A stretch of 64,000 nucleotides of DNA. It comes from Acanthaster planci. Taxonomy: Eukaryota; Echinodermata; Asteroidea; Valvatida; Acanthasteridae. Shown here piece after piece: positions 21,865 through 34,000 of this stretch; the stretch's first letter is position 1, and each line of letters begins with the position of its first letter. The stretch covers positions 2,788,864 through 2,852,863 of the forward strand of contig NW_019091360.1 of NCBI RefSeq assembly GCF_001949145.1, given 5' to 3'. The notes under the pieces were generated by a model. The model saw only the letters and a list, made by a program, of their open reading frames with translations. It was not told the origin of the DNA and did not search any database. The position numbers were made by a program, and so were the translations under genes.

Positions 21865-24657
21865 GGTTTGAAATACTGGACACTGGGGGATTCAGCTGGG
21901 TAAAGCATGCATCAGGGGCCTAGTCTGTTGACTGCAAACACTTTGATGAAGAAACCTAACTCTACAGGGCCTTAGAATTCATCAACATCTCCAGAATCCC
22001 AAAAGCCAAGCTTTCAAGATCCTTAGTAAAGTCTTACTTTGTGTACCTTAAGTTACAGAATTTTTTCCCTAATGCAAATCAGGTTCTGAAATTTGCCAAC
22101 TGTGCCCGAATTGTCCACCCATCATGCACATATTTACTAGCAATTTCTTTCTTTTTTATAAATTTTTTGACATCGTTTTATGACCAGATTTGTTTTTGTC
22201 AGTTCACTTTGTTAAACAAAGTGAGTATTCCCTACACCCTGTGAGATTCAATGTCGTGTCAGTTACGTGCCTTTTGACTAAAAATTTTCATTTAAATTTC
22301 TTCCTCTTGATATTTAATCCATTCAGAATTGTAAATACATGGACTGTATCTCAGCCACTCCACTGGTTTTTAGAACCGTTACATTTACATGTACAATTTT
22401 ATGTACATTATACATGTATCTCCTGCCATGTGCGAAAACTTCCCACTACATTTATATGTGATAAAAATTCCACAAATTTAAAGAAGTACTTTTTTCAGTA
22501 CCTTCTTTTAACAAAGTGGTGACCTTTTTAACGCATCACTTATTCATGCGGTACATTTTAACAGTCTGTAATTTGTCATGGTTATGTGTAAGATGTATCA
22601 TTCGGTCAGTTCTTTAAAGAAATTGTGAGTTTCCTCAAGGGTAGTTTGCTGTTTTGTTTGTTTTTTTTCTTTCAGCATTCAAGTTTGCAAATCAAAAATG
22701 TGAATAGTGACACACCGTTCCATCATGAGTTCAGATTTGTGGGAATATCCAGCGCCATCAGAAATGTGAATTTTGTAGGTAAAAACTTTAACACTGCGAC
22801 ACTAGTATCTTTAAAATGAGCGTGATATACTGTATTTGTAAAGGTCATGAAGGATTTTTGGTGCTCAAGTATGCCTGGATCTTATATGTTAGAAGGGAAG
22901 TTATAAAGAAATGGCTTGTTAGAGACTGTAGAAATTGCGCCCCCATTTTTATAAGAATTGTAATATAATCCCTGTAGAAAATGCCATTTTCATGAGTACA
23001 TATGATGTAGGGATCGTCTTTAAGAACGTAAACTGTATAAAGATGTCAAGAGTACTTAGTGTACATGTATATTCCATATTGTAGAGTACTACATATTTAT
23101 TTCTAAGATATGTTTGTCTTCTGTTTTTAAATGCTGCATTTGAGAACTGAAGTGAATTTTTCACAGTTTTGATTTCATGGTAATCGACGGTTATGAGCTT
23201 GGACAAAATTTTGTTCGAATCTATCATTTTTCCTGCGTGGTACAAATTACCTATTATGCTGAAAATGTGTCACACAAGATTTGTGCCTATTTTTGGGTGT
23301 GGAGAAAGGGTTAGTAAGGGTCAACACAATTGAGTTACTGGCCTGTGTGGAGATTTATTATTTGCTCATAATGTTCTGCTTTGCAAAAATGGGTTACCAG
23401 TGTAAATGCCATGCAATGTCTTTTGCAGCTGGTACTCGGTAGATGTTCGTCAAGCATCTGGCGTTTAGCCTGAGGAGAATTTCCCTCTTTGTGAAGTTGC
23501 ACTTGGGGTCAGGAATGAACAATTTTTGTCCAAGACGAAACTTAAGTAATGTGCAGGTGTGCTTAATCACGATATTAAGGAGAGAACCAATTTGCAAGTT
23601 GTTTGGGAATGTTAGGCAGCTGTAAGTGAACCATGGACCAATGATGCATATTTCTGCAATCCTGCTTTTAAAGTAGAGGGCCATTTATGTCCCACTTTAG
23701 TGGAAAAAAGAATGGGATTGAGCTTTTGAAGCTACTGCAATATTGTGTTCAAAACATGTTAAGATATAATTTTAGAATGAGCAGATATGTCAGTCCATGC
23801 ATACATGCATGTGGTATCCAAGCAAGCTTCTTTTGGCATGGCTCACAGCCAGTTGTGCTTGATATTCATGAAACTTGTTTTGCTGTGTAGTTAAAAGTTG
23901 CATTAAAGATGGAATTAAAGACGAATTGAAAAGGAACAAAGAGCTTTATTGGCCCTGCATGTTATTTTCTTCCCAGATTAAATATGTTTTTGAAGTATAG
24001 AGATTCCTTGTGTAAACATTTTACTGTCATATCCACCGTCCTTCGGAGAAAACCTACGGGGCTCTTTTTGGTGAGCTGCAAAGCAAGTGCGAGCCTTTGT
24101 AATACCGATATCCGTCTTCTGTCCGTCCGTCGGGGCTGCCGGCCGGCCGTCTGGCCGTCCTTCCTCAAATGTTAAAGTTTTTCCTTGCAGATGTTAAAAT
24201 GTGACATTGATTGCTTGTTTGCTTCTTGGAATTCTGTCTGTAATTAAATAGTCTCATATGGCATTAATGCTTAGAAACTTATGAATTTAATGAAAAATTA
24301 TAAAAGTTGAATGTTAAAGTTTTTAGTTGTATTGTGTACTTAACCTGTAGTACATACAGTACATACATGTATGTACTGAGCATTCCTGTAATGCACATGT
24401 ATGTATGTACATGTATGTGTAGACAGTGTTCAGACACATACAAATGTACATATGCAGCATGTGGGAAAATGTAAGGGGTGGGGAGGACTCCAAGTGACAG
24501 ATTAAGATGTTTGTTGGGGGAGGGGTATCTGTAGGAGGAGGATCATGGGGACAAGGTACATGTATGTAGAAAGTGGATGAAATGCTGGATAAGGTTAGTG
24601 TAATGGTTGGGCTGGATAAGTGGGATGATGGGACAGCCAGAATAAGAAGTGAAGGGA
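21865..24657. other. intergenic; one exon-like segment
   Basis: I see no gene I can name. 22676-22778 is exon-like: it follows a long pyrimidine tract ending ttttttttctttcag, is open (HSSLQIKNVNSDTPFHHEFR and onward) and ends at a GT donor (TAG|gtaaaa). No partner exon was found. The rest is AT-rich. Around 24100-24170 a GC-rich patch with CCGTC repeats stands out. Confidence 0.3.
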
Positions 24658-24842
24658 ATGATGGGAAGGGGTTGGATTAGAAGCTGGATGGTATGATGGG
24701 AAGGGGTTGGATTAGAAGCTGGATGGTATGATGGGAAGGGGTTGGATTAGAAGCTGGATGGGATGATGGGAAGGGGTTGGATTAGAAGCTGGATGGTATG
24801 ATGGGNAAGGGGTTGGATTAGAAGCTGGATGGGATGATGGGG
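24658..24842. repeat. 35-bp minisatellite, five copies plus a partial
   Basis: The unit begins ATGATGGGAAGGGGTTGGAT and ends GGATGG(T/G). Starts are at 24658, 24693, 24728, 24763 and 24798, with a short sixth start at 24834. The copies differ mainly at the T/G near the junction. An undetermined base (N) at 24806 lengthens one unit to 36, so it is probably a miscall. Confidence 0.95.
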
Positions 24843-26190
24843 TTGCATACAAAGTGCTGAACTGTACATGTACTTTAGAGGAATTTTAATTATGCACCAT
24901 CCATCAAACTCACAAATGCACTGCTTAGATAATGATCCAGGTCTAGTCTGACTGTACTGGACCCACATTCTTTCGGCATTCCTCTCTCCTGTAAAGAACT
25001 GTGAAGCTTTCGTACCTGTATCCCCCTTGGTGGTGGTCTTTGTTGATCTACCTTAAAATTATAGGCACCTTTCAACACACAGTGTGCACACAGCACTGAC
25101 GAGGTTTTTTTCTCCTAGAGTACAATGAATTTTATTGCTAAGGTTGATAAAATATCTTGTACATGTGTATTGCAGTCGTATGTCGACCACTCTTGTTAAC
25201 AAATTTTTGATGAAGCTTTGTTAGTATTTTCTTGTTTAATTTAGTTGCCATATTTGTATAACTTAGATGTCTCTTCCCTGTTATTACAAGAAAGAAATTT
25301 AAATTCATAACAAGCAGCGGGCCATGGCAGCTTTGCTGTTCTAGTTTCTGACCATGAAATGGACCAAAATTACAAGCTTATTAGATCTGCTTGTGATGCA
25401 CTTTGAAAAACTATGCTGTGAAGAACCAGGTGCTTCAAAGTATGAGCTAAATGTGAAACTTGTCTGTGGGAGTTACTACAGGGTTATTGAGTGTGCAAAG
25501 TTGAAAATCGTTGCACGGAACATTGCAAAAGGAATAATTCTCTTCACTTCACAAATGCGTGAATGTTAAAGACAGGAAAAAAAGGTACTGGCCATTGGAG
25601 TAATGGATTAAAAACCATGTTTTTCAAAGTGACTTCAATGTATTGCAGTGCGTAGCACGATGGCAGTGTGTTACACAGTGGTGTAGTGAAGGCATTTTCA
25701 TTTAGGGAGGGTGCCACAGTCAATTTGCCAACATTGTAACTTATTCGCCAACCTCGTGTCGTGTAAAATTCTCGAAGTGATCCGTGGTACGCACCCTCCC
25801 CCAAATCTCCCCGGTCACTACGCCCCTGGTGTTACATGTGACTTCTGTTTACTGATTTTTCAGCTGTATTATGTGTGACATTGGAAAACTGTTCACATTA
25901 ATCAAACTGCAACCTAAATGAGAACGAAATTAGATGAACCATTCCATTGTTTGAAGTTCTCTCTGAGCATTGAATGGGTTTGTGTGTCCATGATTGTCAG
26001 TTTCAGAAGCAAGTGTTTGACACAGTGTTAATTGGTACCAAACTTGAATCTTTTGGGCTGTGTGTGTGAGGTGTTGTAATCACTTGAATTATTTAGAAGT
26101 TCCGTGGATTGCATCTTATTACAAGACAAATATACTTGAAACTGTGGATGCAGCAAATACGTTGATATTTACACATATATGTGTTGTATT
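24843..26190. other. intergenic, no gene seen
   Basis: No splice-supported open frame was found on either strand. The composition is ordinary AT-rich spacer. Confidence 0.4.
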
Positions 26191-26391
26191 CGAGTCCAAG
26201 TCCCTGTAGGTCCATCACAAGTCCATCACAAGTCAATCAGTCTTAGTTCACAAGGTTTTCAAATGAGCTATGACAAAAAGATTCTTTTGTCATTGTTCAC
26301 AATGTTACTTTTGACTGGCCTTGTGGAAGGGACTTGTGACTGGCCTTGTGAAGGGTCTTGTGACCGGACTTGTGATGGACTCAGATACATG
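26191..26391. mobile_element. foldback element with CACAAGTC arms
   Basis: The left arm (gtccatcacaagtccatcac) and right arm (cttgtgaccggacttgtgatggactc) are complementary arrays of the short motif CACAAGTC / GACTTGTG around a unique centre. It is about 200 bp. A related arrangement lies at 48860-49095 in the downstream transglutaminase gene. Confidence 0.6.
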
Positions 26392-26499
26392 CAACTTTGA
26401 GAAATGTTTACCAAGTCCGTAAGTATAGTGCATGTTTTCTGCCCTTTATCATGGTTACTTTGAAGACTGATACCATCATTTTTTCCTGTCAAACTTTTG

Positions 26500-27492
26500 T
26501 AAACACAGACAAGCCCTGTGTCCTGTCTTCAGACAGATATGGACCGCTGGTTTTCCTTCATTTTGGTTGTCTCTGTTAAACATGATAGGGGCAGTGCACC
26601 CTTATCTTGTAGCACTTGTTGGCATGTTTCCAATTTTGCATGCATTTGCAAAATGTAGTTGGTATATCAACATTTCAACCGACACAAATAACAGATTACC
26701 TCAGCCAGTAAAGTTGAGAACATTATTTAGTTTCAGTGACTTATTGAAGGCCCCTACATCAGTCATCCCAATCTTTAGGTGGGGTACAGTAATTGTGTGT
26801 ACAAAACAAGTGCCTGCCATATATGGCTGTTATCGCCAACAAAGTAACAAACACTAGCTCCTTCAAACAAATGCATAAACTGTCATGCCAACTTGGCCAT
26901 GAATGTAAATGTGCAATTCAGGCTGGTAACACTATTAATTTTTATATTTTACTTCCTGAATAGAGGAAACTTGGGGGGGGAAATAACAAAATGACCCCTG
27001 GACTAGTGCATTAGTTGCCATGGCAACACAACACAGTCCTCATTGTACCTAATTTTGCCTCATCCCGCCCACCAGCAACTCCCCAAATTTTGGATGGTAC
27101 CCTGTTCCTGTGCTCTGAGAGTTGGCAGTATCCAAACCTTGGTTGGAGGCCAGTTGGCTTTTGTTGGAAGAAGCAAATCAGGATGTTGACTGTTCTGTTG
27201 TCATGGTTTCATCTACCGGTACCTGGGAGAAATCTGAAATGGCTGTGCAATTGGCTGTTGCTATTCAACTTGCAGTCACATGCTAGTAACAGGTGTTTTG
27301 TTGATAGTAACCTGTTAGGCTTTATAAGCGGTCTGTATCTTTGAAATTTGAGTAGTTGGTGAAAACTGCTTGTGAAGAGACCTTTGCTCAATTTGACTTT
27401 GCAGGTTTGGAGTGATTTTGTAGCAGTGGCAAAATAAGAACCTTGAATACAATCCCTTCACCTATATAGAATTGAACCAGTCTCTTCCCATT
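26500..27492. repeat. 5' flank of the duplicated transglutaminase unit
   Basis: Long stretches match 40615-41600 at similar spacing, for example aagccctgtgtcctgt, ggttgtctctg, gcaatgcaccctt and catccc(t)ttcacc. This sets the left limit of the tandem duplication near 26.5 kb. No coding exon is seen here. Confidence 0.75.
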
Positions 27493-27525
27493 TGGCTTGA
27501 ATATAAATTTATTTCCACAAAAGAG
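27493..27525 (+). other. TGM1-like: putative 5' UTR exon of transglutaminase copy A
   Basis: The donor ACAAAAGAG|gtaagt at 27526 is conserved in copy B at 41631 (ACAAAAGAG|gtaagt). A TATATA at 27463-27468 would place initiation near 27493, but the start is not proven. The acceptor would be the CAG at 28020-28022, seven bases before the start codon. Confidence 0.45.
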
Positions 27526-27659
27526 GTAAGTAAGTAATACATGTTTCTTGGCATTTTCAATAGCATTTTAATTTGACCTGCTGGTAGAAATGGAAATACA
27601 GAAGAGCACAAGCTCTTTTTGACCTTCACTGATGTACATAATTATAAACATACAGAAAG

Positions 27660-27800
27660 TTGTCTGGAGGCTTGTGAAAAAAAATCCAAGTTTAGTTGGG
27701 TGGGACTCGAACACATTACCTCCTGTTTGCTAGTGCAGGGGTCTCACCACTCAACTACTAAGCTTGCTGGGTCTGACAGTTCGATTCCAATGAGCAGTTG
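27660..27800 (-). mobile_element. tRNA-derived element, copy in 5' region of transglutaminase A
   Basis: On the minus strand a B-box (complement of GTGGGACTCGAACAC, about 27700) and an A-box-like region (complement of ctcaccactcaactac) match the element at 1650-2024. It lies in the 5' intron, at the same relative place as the copy at 41798-41945. The inverted arms are largely eroded. Confidence 0.6.
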
Positions 27801-28028
27801 GTATTGTTCTCAACCTTACCACATTAAAGATGTAGTTTTTTGGCATAGAGTAGATGTGAATTTTTATATTGAAGACTTGTGAAATTGAATTTGGATATCA
27901 GTCTCGAAGATTTCTTGATCAATATAAGTTATTGCAGAGGAGAACTACATGTTCCTAAAGAAACTGTCTTTAGATTTGATAGGAACTGTAGCATGTTCCT
28001 ATTAAATTGTTTCATATTTCAGTTAGAG

Positions 28029-31000
28029 ATGGGGACTCGCAGCAACACCCAGCTGAAAATCCAGAAATTAGACACAAAACTGAAGAGCAACCTGCACAGG
28101 CACAAGACTGACGAGCTGGACGAAGTGGATTGGTTGGTTGTCAGGCGAGGACAACCATTCCAGCTTGACCTGACCCTGAACCGCCCATACAACAACAGCA
28201 CTGATGTCCTTGAATTTGACTTTCAAACAGGTATGCAAAGACCGAGCAATATTTTTAAAGTTCACAAACCTCTTTGCAGGCATAAAATTAATAGACTTAG
28301 TAGTGTCTGCTGTGTTACCACACTTTGGGGAACAAAAATGTGATATTTTGTGTAGAAATCTTCCAGATAATGACATCTGAATGTATGGTATCTCCTTTTC
28401 AATCTCAAATAAAATGTATTTATTCAGGTTTTAGAAGCACAAATATATTTTCTCTTTCAACTTGAGTTTAAAGTCGGATTCATGCATAATAATCAACTGA
28501 ATTTTATTTGTCCAATTGATTTTCTTCAGGTAAAATGGCACTGAATTCCTTTGCCCCTGCATATTTTGCACCTTTTTTCAGAAAACATTTCAATGCTTTG
28601 TAAGTTTTTCACAAAATGTGTCTCTTTTGTGATTTCTCAGGAAAAACCAAGAATTTCCGGAGGGGGACGCACGTCGTTGTGTCAATCGGTGAGCAAGACC
28701 TGCCTCTAGCCAGAGGATGGAAGGTGCAAGTTGATGAAGAGAAGAACAACACACTCACTGTGTCCATCGCTGCCTCTCCTGATGCACCGGTGGGAAAGTA
28801 TTCCCTTGCTGTGCGAACTGTAGTGAAGTCAAGTGAGCCAGTTTTTGTTCCTTGAAAAGAAATTAGAGCAATCTGTTAATGCCAAAGAATGATTTGGAAA
28901 GTGCACCATGCCAAATTTTTTTTGTTGCCATGCAAAATACAGAGAAAATGTTACAATTTTTCTGGGGGGGGCATGCCCAAGTAGAAGTCCGCCTCTCCCC
29001 CCATGTCTTATATGTACATGTACACAATCAGTGTACAAGCCACAATTCACTTGCTTTCAGTGCCCCTCTTGAAAGAAAAAAAGGGTGAACCCCGGATGGC
29101 CCTGCAGAACTTTTTTCACCCCAGTTTCACCCCTCGGTGACTCAAACCTGAGATGTTTCATTCTCTTCTCTTAATTGTCAGTCAAAGCAGAGGACTCATT
29201 CAAGGAGCCTCGCCCAATTTATGTCCTCTTTAATGCCTGGTGTGAGGAGGATCAAGTCTACCTGGTACGGGAAGAAGAACGAAGGGAGTACGTGCTAAAT
29301 GAGAAGGGTTACATCTGGTACGGCAACTCAAATCAAATTGGCAGGATGGCCTGGGGTTTCAACCAGTTTGAAAAGGGTGTCTTTGAGGCAGTTATGTACC
29401 TACTAGAAACTCATGTAAGTGTCAGAGATAGACCCAGGTTGTATTTGAAAATTATGTGCTGATGCACTTAGGGCTGCGAAAGGTGCACCCTTAACCAAAT
29501 ATCTGGTGATACATAATCGATATGGGATCCATAGTATTTTTATTTCCTGAAGCCTTTGCAAGTACCTACACAACCCTTCTTAAGGGAGAAACAATTTTAT
29601 TTGATCTTATTTTATTGTTAACATGCATATTTAAATAATACAGTGGACTCTGCTTTGTTCATAATACAGTAGAAATGAATACACTATAATAAATAACGTG
29701 GGGTCCACACAAAATTCATTCATTCTGGGAGTCATTCGGTAGCCGGTGTCGTTCCCAGTTCCATCCTGTTAAATGTGCAGCAGCCTGCTTGCCTCTTTTT
29801 TTTGGCCCATCTCATGGTTGGGGGAAGAGTAGGGAGAATTCCGCCCCCAAGAAAAAAACTTTGTCGTCCCCCTCCCCGAACACTCATCAAATTTGAACTC
29901 AATCTGACTTACTGTTTTGTTGTTACGGTCATTTGAAGTTGAAGGCCTCGTGCTTGTTCACTCATGTGCATCAAGCATGTCAATGGAAAATGTGTACATT
30001 TTTGGCTGACCTGCCTCAGCAAAATGGCAATTTTCACTAAATCAAGTTTAATAAAGTAACAAGATATTACTTTAAGAAATGAAGATTCAACGTGTAGAAA
30101 TGCACTGTGGCGATATCAGGTACCGTTTTCTGGCTCTTCTAGGATTTAGTAGTGTAATGTGACCTGTTGCAATTGTTAGTCAATAACAAATGGAATGTTT
30201 GACCTTGTCAATTGTTTTGCGTAGAAACAAATTCCAAATCACTCTGCCTTGTTGCTGACTTTTGTCACATATCATCAACATTCATCAACAATCGCAGATG
30301 AATTTTGATCATTATTTGCAATGAAGTATAGTGCTAATAGAATTTGTGTTAATTCTGGCAACTTTTTTGAATGTAGTTATGTGAATTCAAGTCGCAATCA
30401 ATTACAGTAGGATTGTTTGACTTTATAAAAGGTGGGTGAATATGAACGTGGAAGCTCTGTCCTGGTCTCTCGTTCCATGTCAGCTGCTGTGAATTCCCAG
30501 GATGATAATGGAGTCTTGACTGGACGTTGGGGAGGCAACTACAAGCCTCATGTGAATCCATCCTTCTGGACTGGCAGCCAGCGCATTTTGGAGGTAGATG
30601 AAAAATAATCATTACAATGAAACTGTTGATTCTGATGCAGTCATCGCTGTACATGTGGATTGCAATGTGACTGTTAGTAGTGAAAGCCTGTGTATGACCA
30701 GCAAAAAAAATTGCGGAGTACTTCTGATGTCATTTAAGGGCATTGCTCAGGGCTTTCTCAGAAGTCTTGAAAAACAAAGACAAGTTGCTCAATGGATCAC
30801 CATGATCATGCAAAATACTAGTGCAGATGTGTCATTGGCCCCTGTGTAGTCTTGATTCAAGACGTTCTTTTGCGATACAGACTTAAAATACCTGCTGCCA
30901 GCTCCCTCTGCAAGCACAAATCATACACATAGCTCTCTGCACATGCAGTCCACAAACCCGACTGACTTACGTAAAGAGGTGCCAGTTGCCCAGTGCAGTA

Positions 31001-34000
31001 ATGGAGCACATGTGGCGGGCACTAACTAGTTGACCGCATACATTGGTGACAGATCTGACTTACCACACAAACCTGACTTACCCACAAACCGCTCCCCGTC
31101 ATGATTGAATGCACTGCCGGTGAAAGCCCTCTATTGGTGGTTTGTATGCCGTGCACCAAGACTACGATCCTGAACAAACTAGTTGGAACACCATGTGGGA
31201 AGCGCGGTGAAAAGATCCCCCTCGCTACCATTCAATGTTGCAGTCATTTACTGGACCAAGATTAAGCCGAGCTTACCCAATGAGAAACAACATTGACAGG
31301 GGAGAGGGGGAGGCATGTTCCAATGAGATTTGTCCAGGATTGTAGCCCTTGTGGTATTATTGTAAGAGAGGTCTTGAGGGTAGGCCAGCTTGGATATTAA
31401 TGGAACAAAGTCATTTTCTTTTTCAATAAACATCAGTATCAAGGCAGCTAGGTGGTCTTTTTAAAGTTACCTCTGGCAAAAGAGTGTAACATACATGTAC
31501 ATCTAGGTATATATACAAAAGCATTTGTTGCAAAAAGTTGACAAGAAGCCTTCAACTTTCTCACCTCTCCAACAGAAAACTATTTACTGGCCTGTTGCTT
31601 TGACACTGTTTTGATTTAATTAATTAAAAAAAGAGCTGTTTTTCAGCTGTGTCCTGATGGATCTTTGTGAAGTAGCATGGCATATTTGTGAAGACATCTG
31701 TTTGAGTCTGTCTGTGAAGTTTCAATTCAATCCGACAGAGTTTTGATTTCAAGGTCAGTTATAGTTTACACTCTAACATTTGTCAGCATGTGAACTGGGC
31801 GCATGCTCATGGCATAGGAAAATGTCACAATCTGTAGGCAGCCTTTCTTGAATAAATGGGCAGTATTTAAGAACAGCGCATACGTGTATGATTTACACAA
31901 AATTGCTGTCAAATCACTGTAAGACATCGTTATGACCCCCCTCCCAAGCTTTTTCATGTTGCAAAGTCCAGCTGGGAGGATTCATAAAAAAAGCCATGCC
32001 TTCTTGTTTGCTGTTGTTTCCCGAGTTCACTTGGTCAGTTTTTATCTCTTTCAAACTATACAGGAGCATTTCAAGACCAAAAATCCTGTCCGTTATGGCC
32101 AGTGCTGGGTGTTCTCTGGAGTCCTCACCACTGTGCTTCGATGTCTTGGCATTCCTACCAGGAGCGTCACCAACTTTGATTCAGCCCATGACACCAATGA
32201 CAGCCTGACCATTGTAAGTTTAACACTGGGCTACTTTAATTTAGCCACTATTTAAGGCCCCACACAAGAAATCAAATCCAAGTATATACACCTTTGTGTG
32301 TCATTTAACCCCATTTTCAATTCAAATGGTGTATGAGAGCTTTTTGTTTTATATGCTAATAAAACTTTACATATTCCCGACCACAATTATACCATGCCCA
32401 AAATTAGATATATGGACACCATTACTTTCTGGATCTTTTGTTATTTTGCACTCCCAAATTTTGTTTTTTATATGCCAGTTTTTTGTTTCAGTTCCTGAGA
32501 ATAGGTCAGTTAAAGATTTGTCAAAAATACTTTCAGTGAGCAAATTTTGGATGGATAGTTTGAGTAGAAAACTGATTTTTTATAAACAGTGTCTCCCCGG
32601 AATGAAATCACAGTTCACTCATTTTTTTGGAAAAACATGGAAAGTTTTAAGTGTTTCAAAATAACCAGTGAAGATTTGGTGTGGTAATGCAGCCAACATT
32701 TTATCTTATTTCACCATCTCATTTCCCCAATGTCCGCTACAGGATGTGTATTTTTGATGAGAACAATGAAATAGTAAATTCCATGGAACACGAAATCTGG
32801 AATTTCCATGTCTGGAATGAAGCCTGGATGAGCCGGCCAGACCTCCCACCAGGCTACGGTGGATGGCAAGCCGTTGATGCTACACCCCAAGAAACCAGTG
32901 GCCGTATGTATACTATGTGATCCTTTAGTCCAACTCTGTAAAGGACTGCCGTCTACTAGTTGTGGTATATCTTAAACAGTCAGTAGTTTTGGCCAACGTG
33001 AAATATTACACCTCACCCGGGTCGTGTTTGTTGTTGAGTAATACAGCCTGTAAAGTGGTTGAAAGTGGTGTTCTTCTTTTTTCATGTTGTGAAGCAGTTG
33101 CAATTATTTGTAAATGTAGAAAAGTTTGTCCCCTTTTCAGAAGCAGGATTTAAAAGTTATTTTTTTTCTGTCTAATTTTAAATGCGAGTTTAAAGTTTAG
33201 GGAAATATTTTACAGCCCCTTATATCCTGTATCAGTCTTTTGACTGATTACTCTGTGCCTACTGGCATCCAATTTCTGTAGTTTTCATTTCCAACTGAAC
33301 ATATTTTATATGTTGACCTGAGGAAAAGAAATCCTTTTCCGGATTGTCATTCACCCTAAAAACAAATGATTTTCAGGCTGCAGGGAAAAAGGAAATGTTA
33401 AAGTTGTTACTGTCAGTGATCAAATGCAGAAATTTTGCTGACTAAAATCTCTAATTTTCTTTGAAATCAATTGTTTTGTGATGTTGTGGTGTTTTACTAG
33501 GTATCTTCCGCTGTGGTCCGTGCCCTGTTAGTGCCATCAAACAGGGCCAAGTCTACTATCCCTATGACACAAAATTTGTCTTTGCAGAAGTCAATGCAGA
33601 CATCGTTCACCTGCGGGTGAGTGAAAGTCTGTGTACTGTACCAGATAAGTTTGGTAGTCATAAGTTTCAGTCTTTGTCTCTCGGGGGCAAATCTGTGTAC
33701 ATTTTTCAGATTTTGTTGTAGTTGAGAAATATTCTTTGATCAAGTGTTCCTTTTTATAAATGCAAATTTTGTAACCATTGGTGGTTGTGGAATGCGTGTG
33801 ACCCTGGTGATGATGATGTTGAAATGCACAAATCTCTTGAGTAATGAGTCACTAATTTTTGTGACTCAAGTTGAGTCATTGTAATGCAATAACTCGAGTT
33901 GAGCCATAAGGCAAAAATCTTGAGTCGAGTCGAGTGTTTAGCTTGAGTCAATTTGAGTCACCAGTATTTGAATGCAAAACAAAATTTGTAAAAGGGGAGA

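Noticed and set aside
24806-24806. a real insertion in the 35-bp minisatellite
   Set aside because: The base is undetermined (N) and is most simply a sequencing ambiguity.
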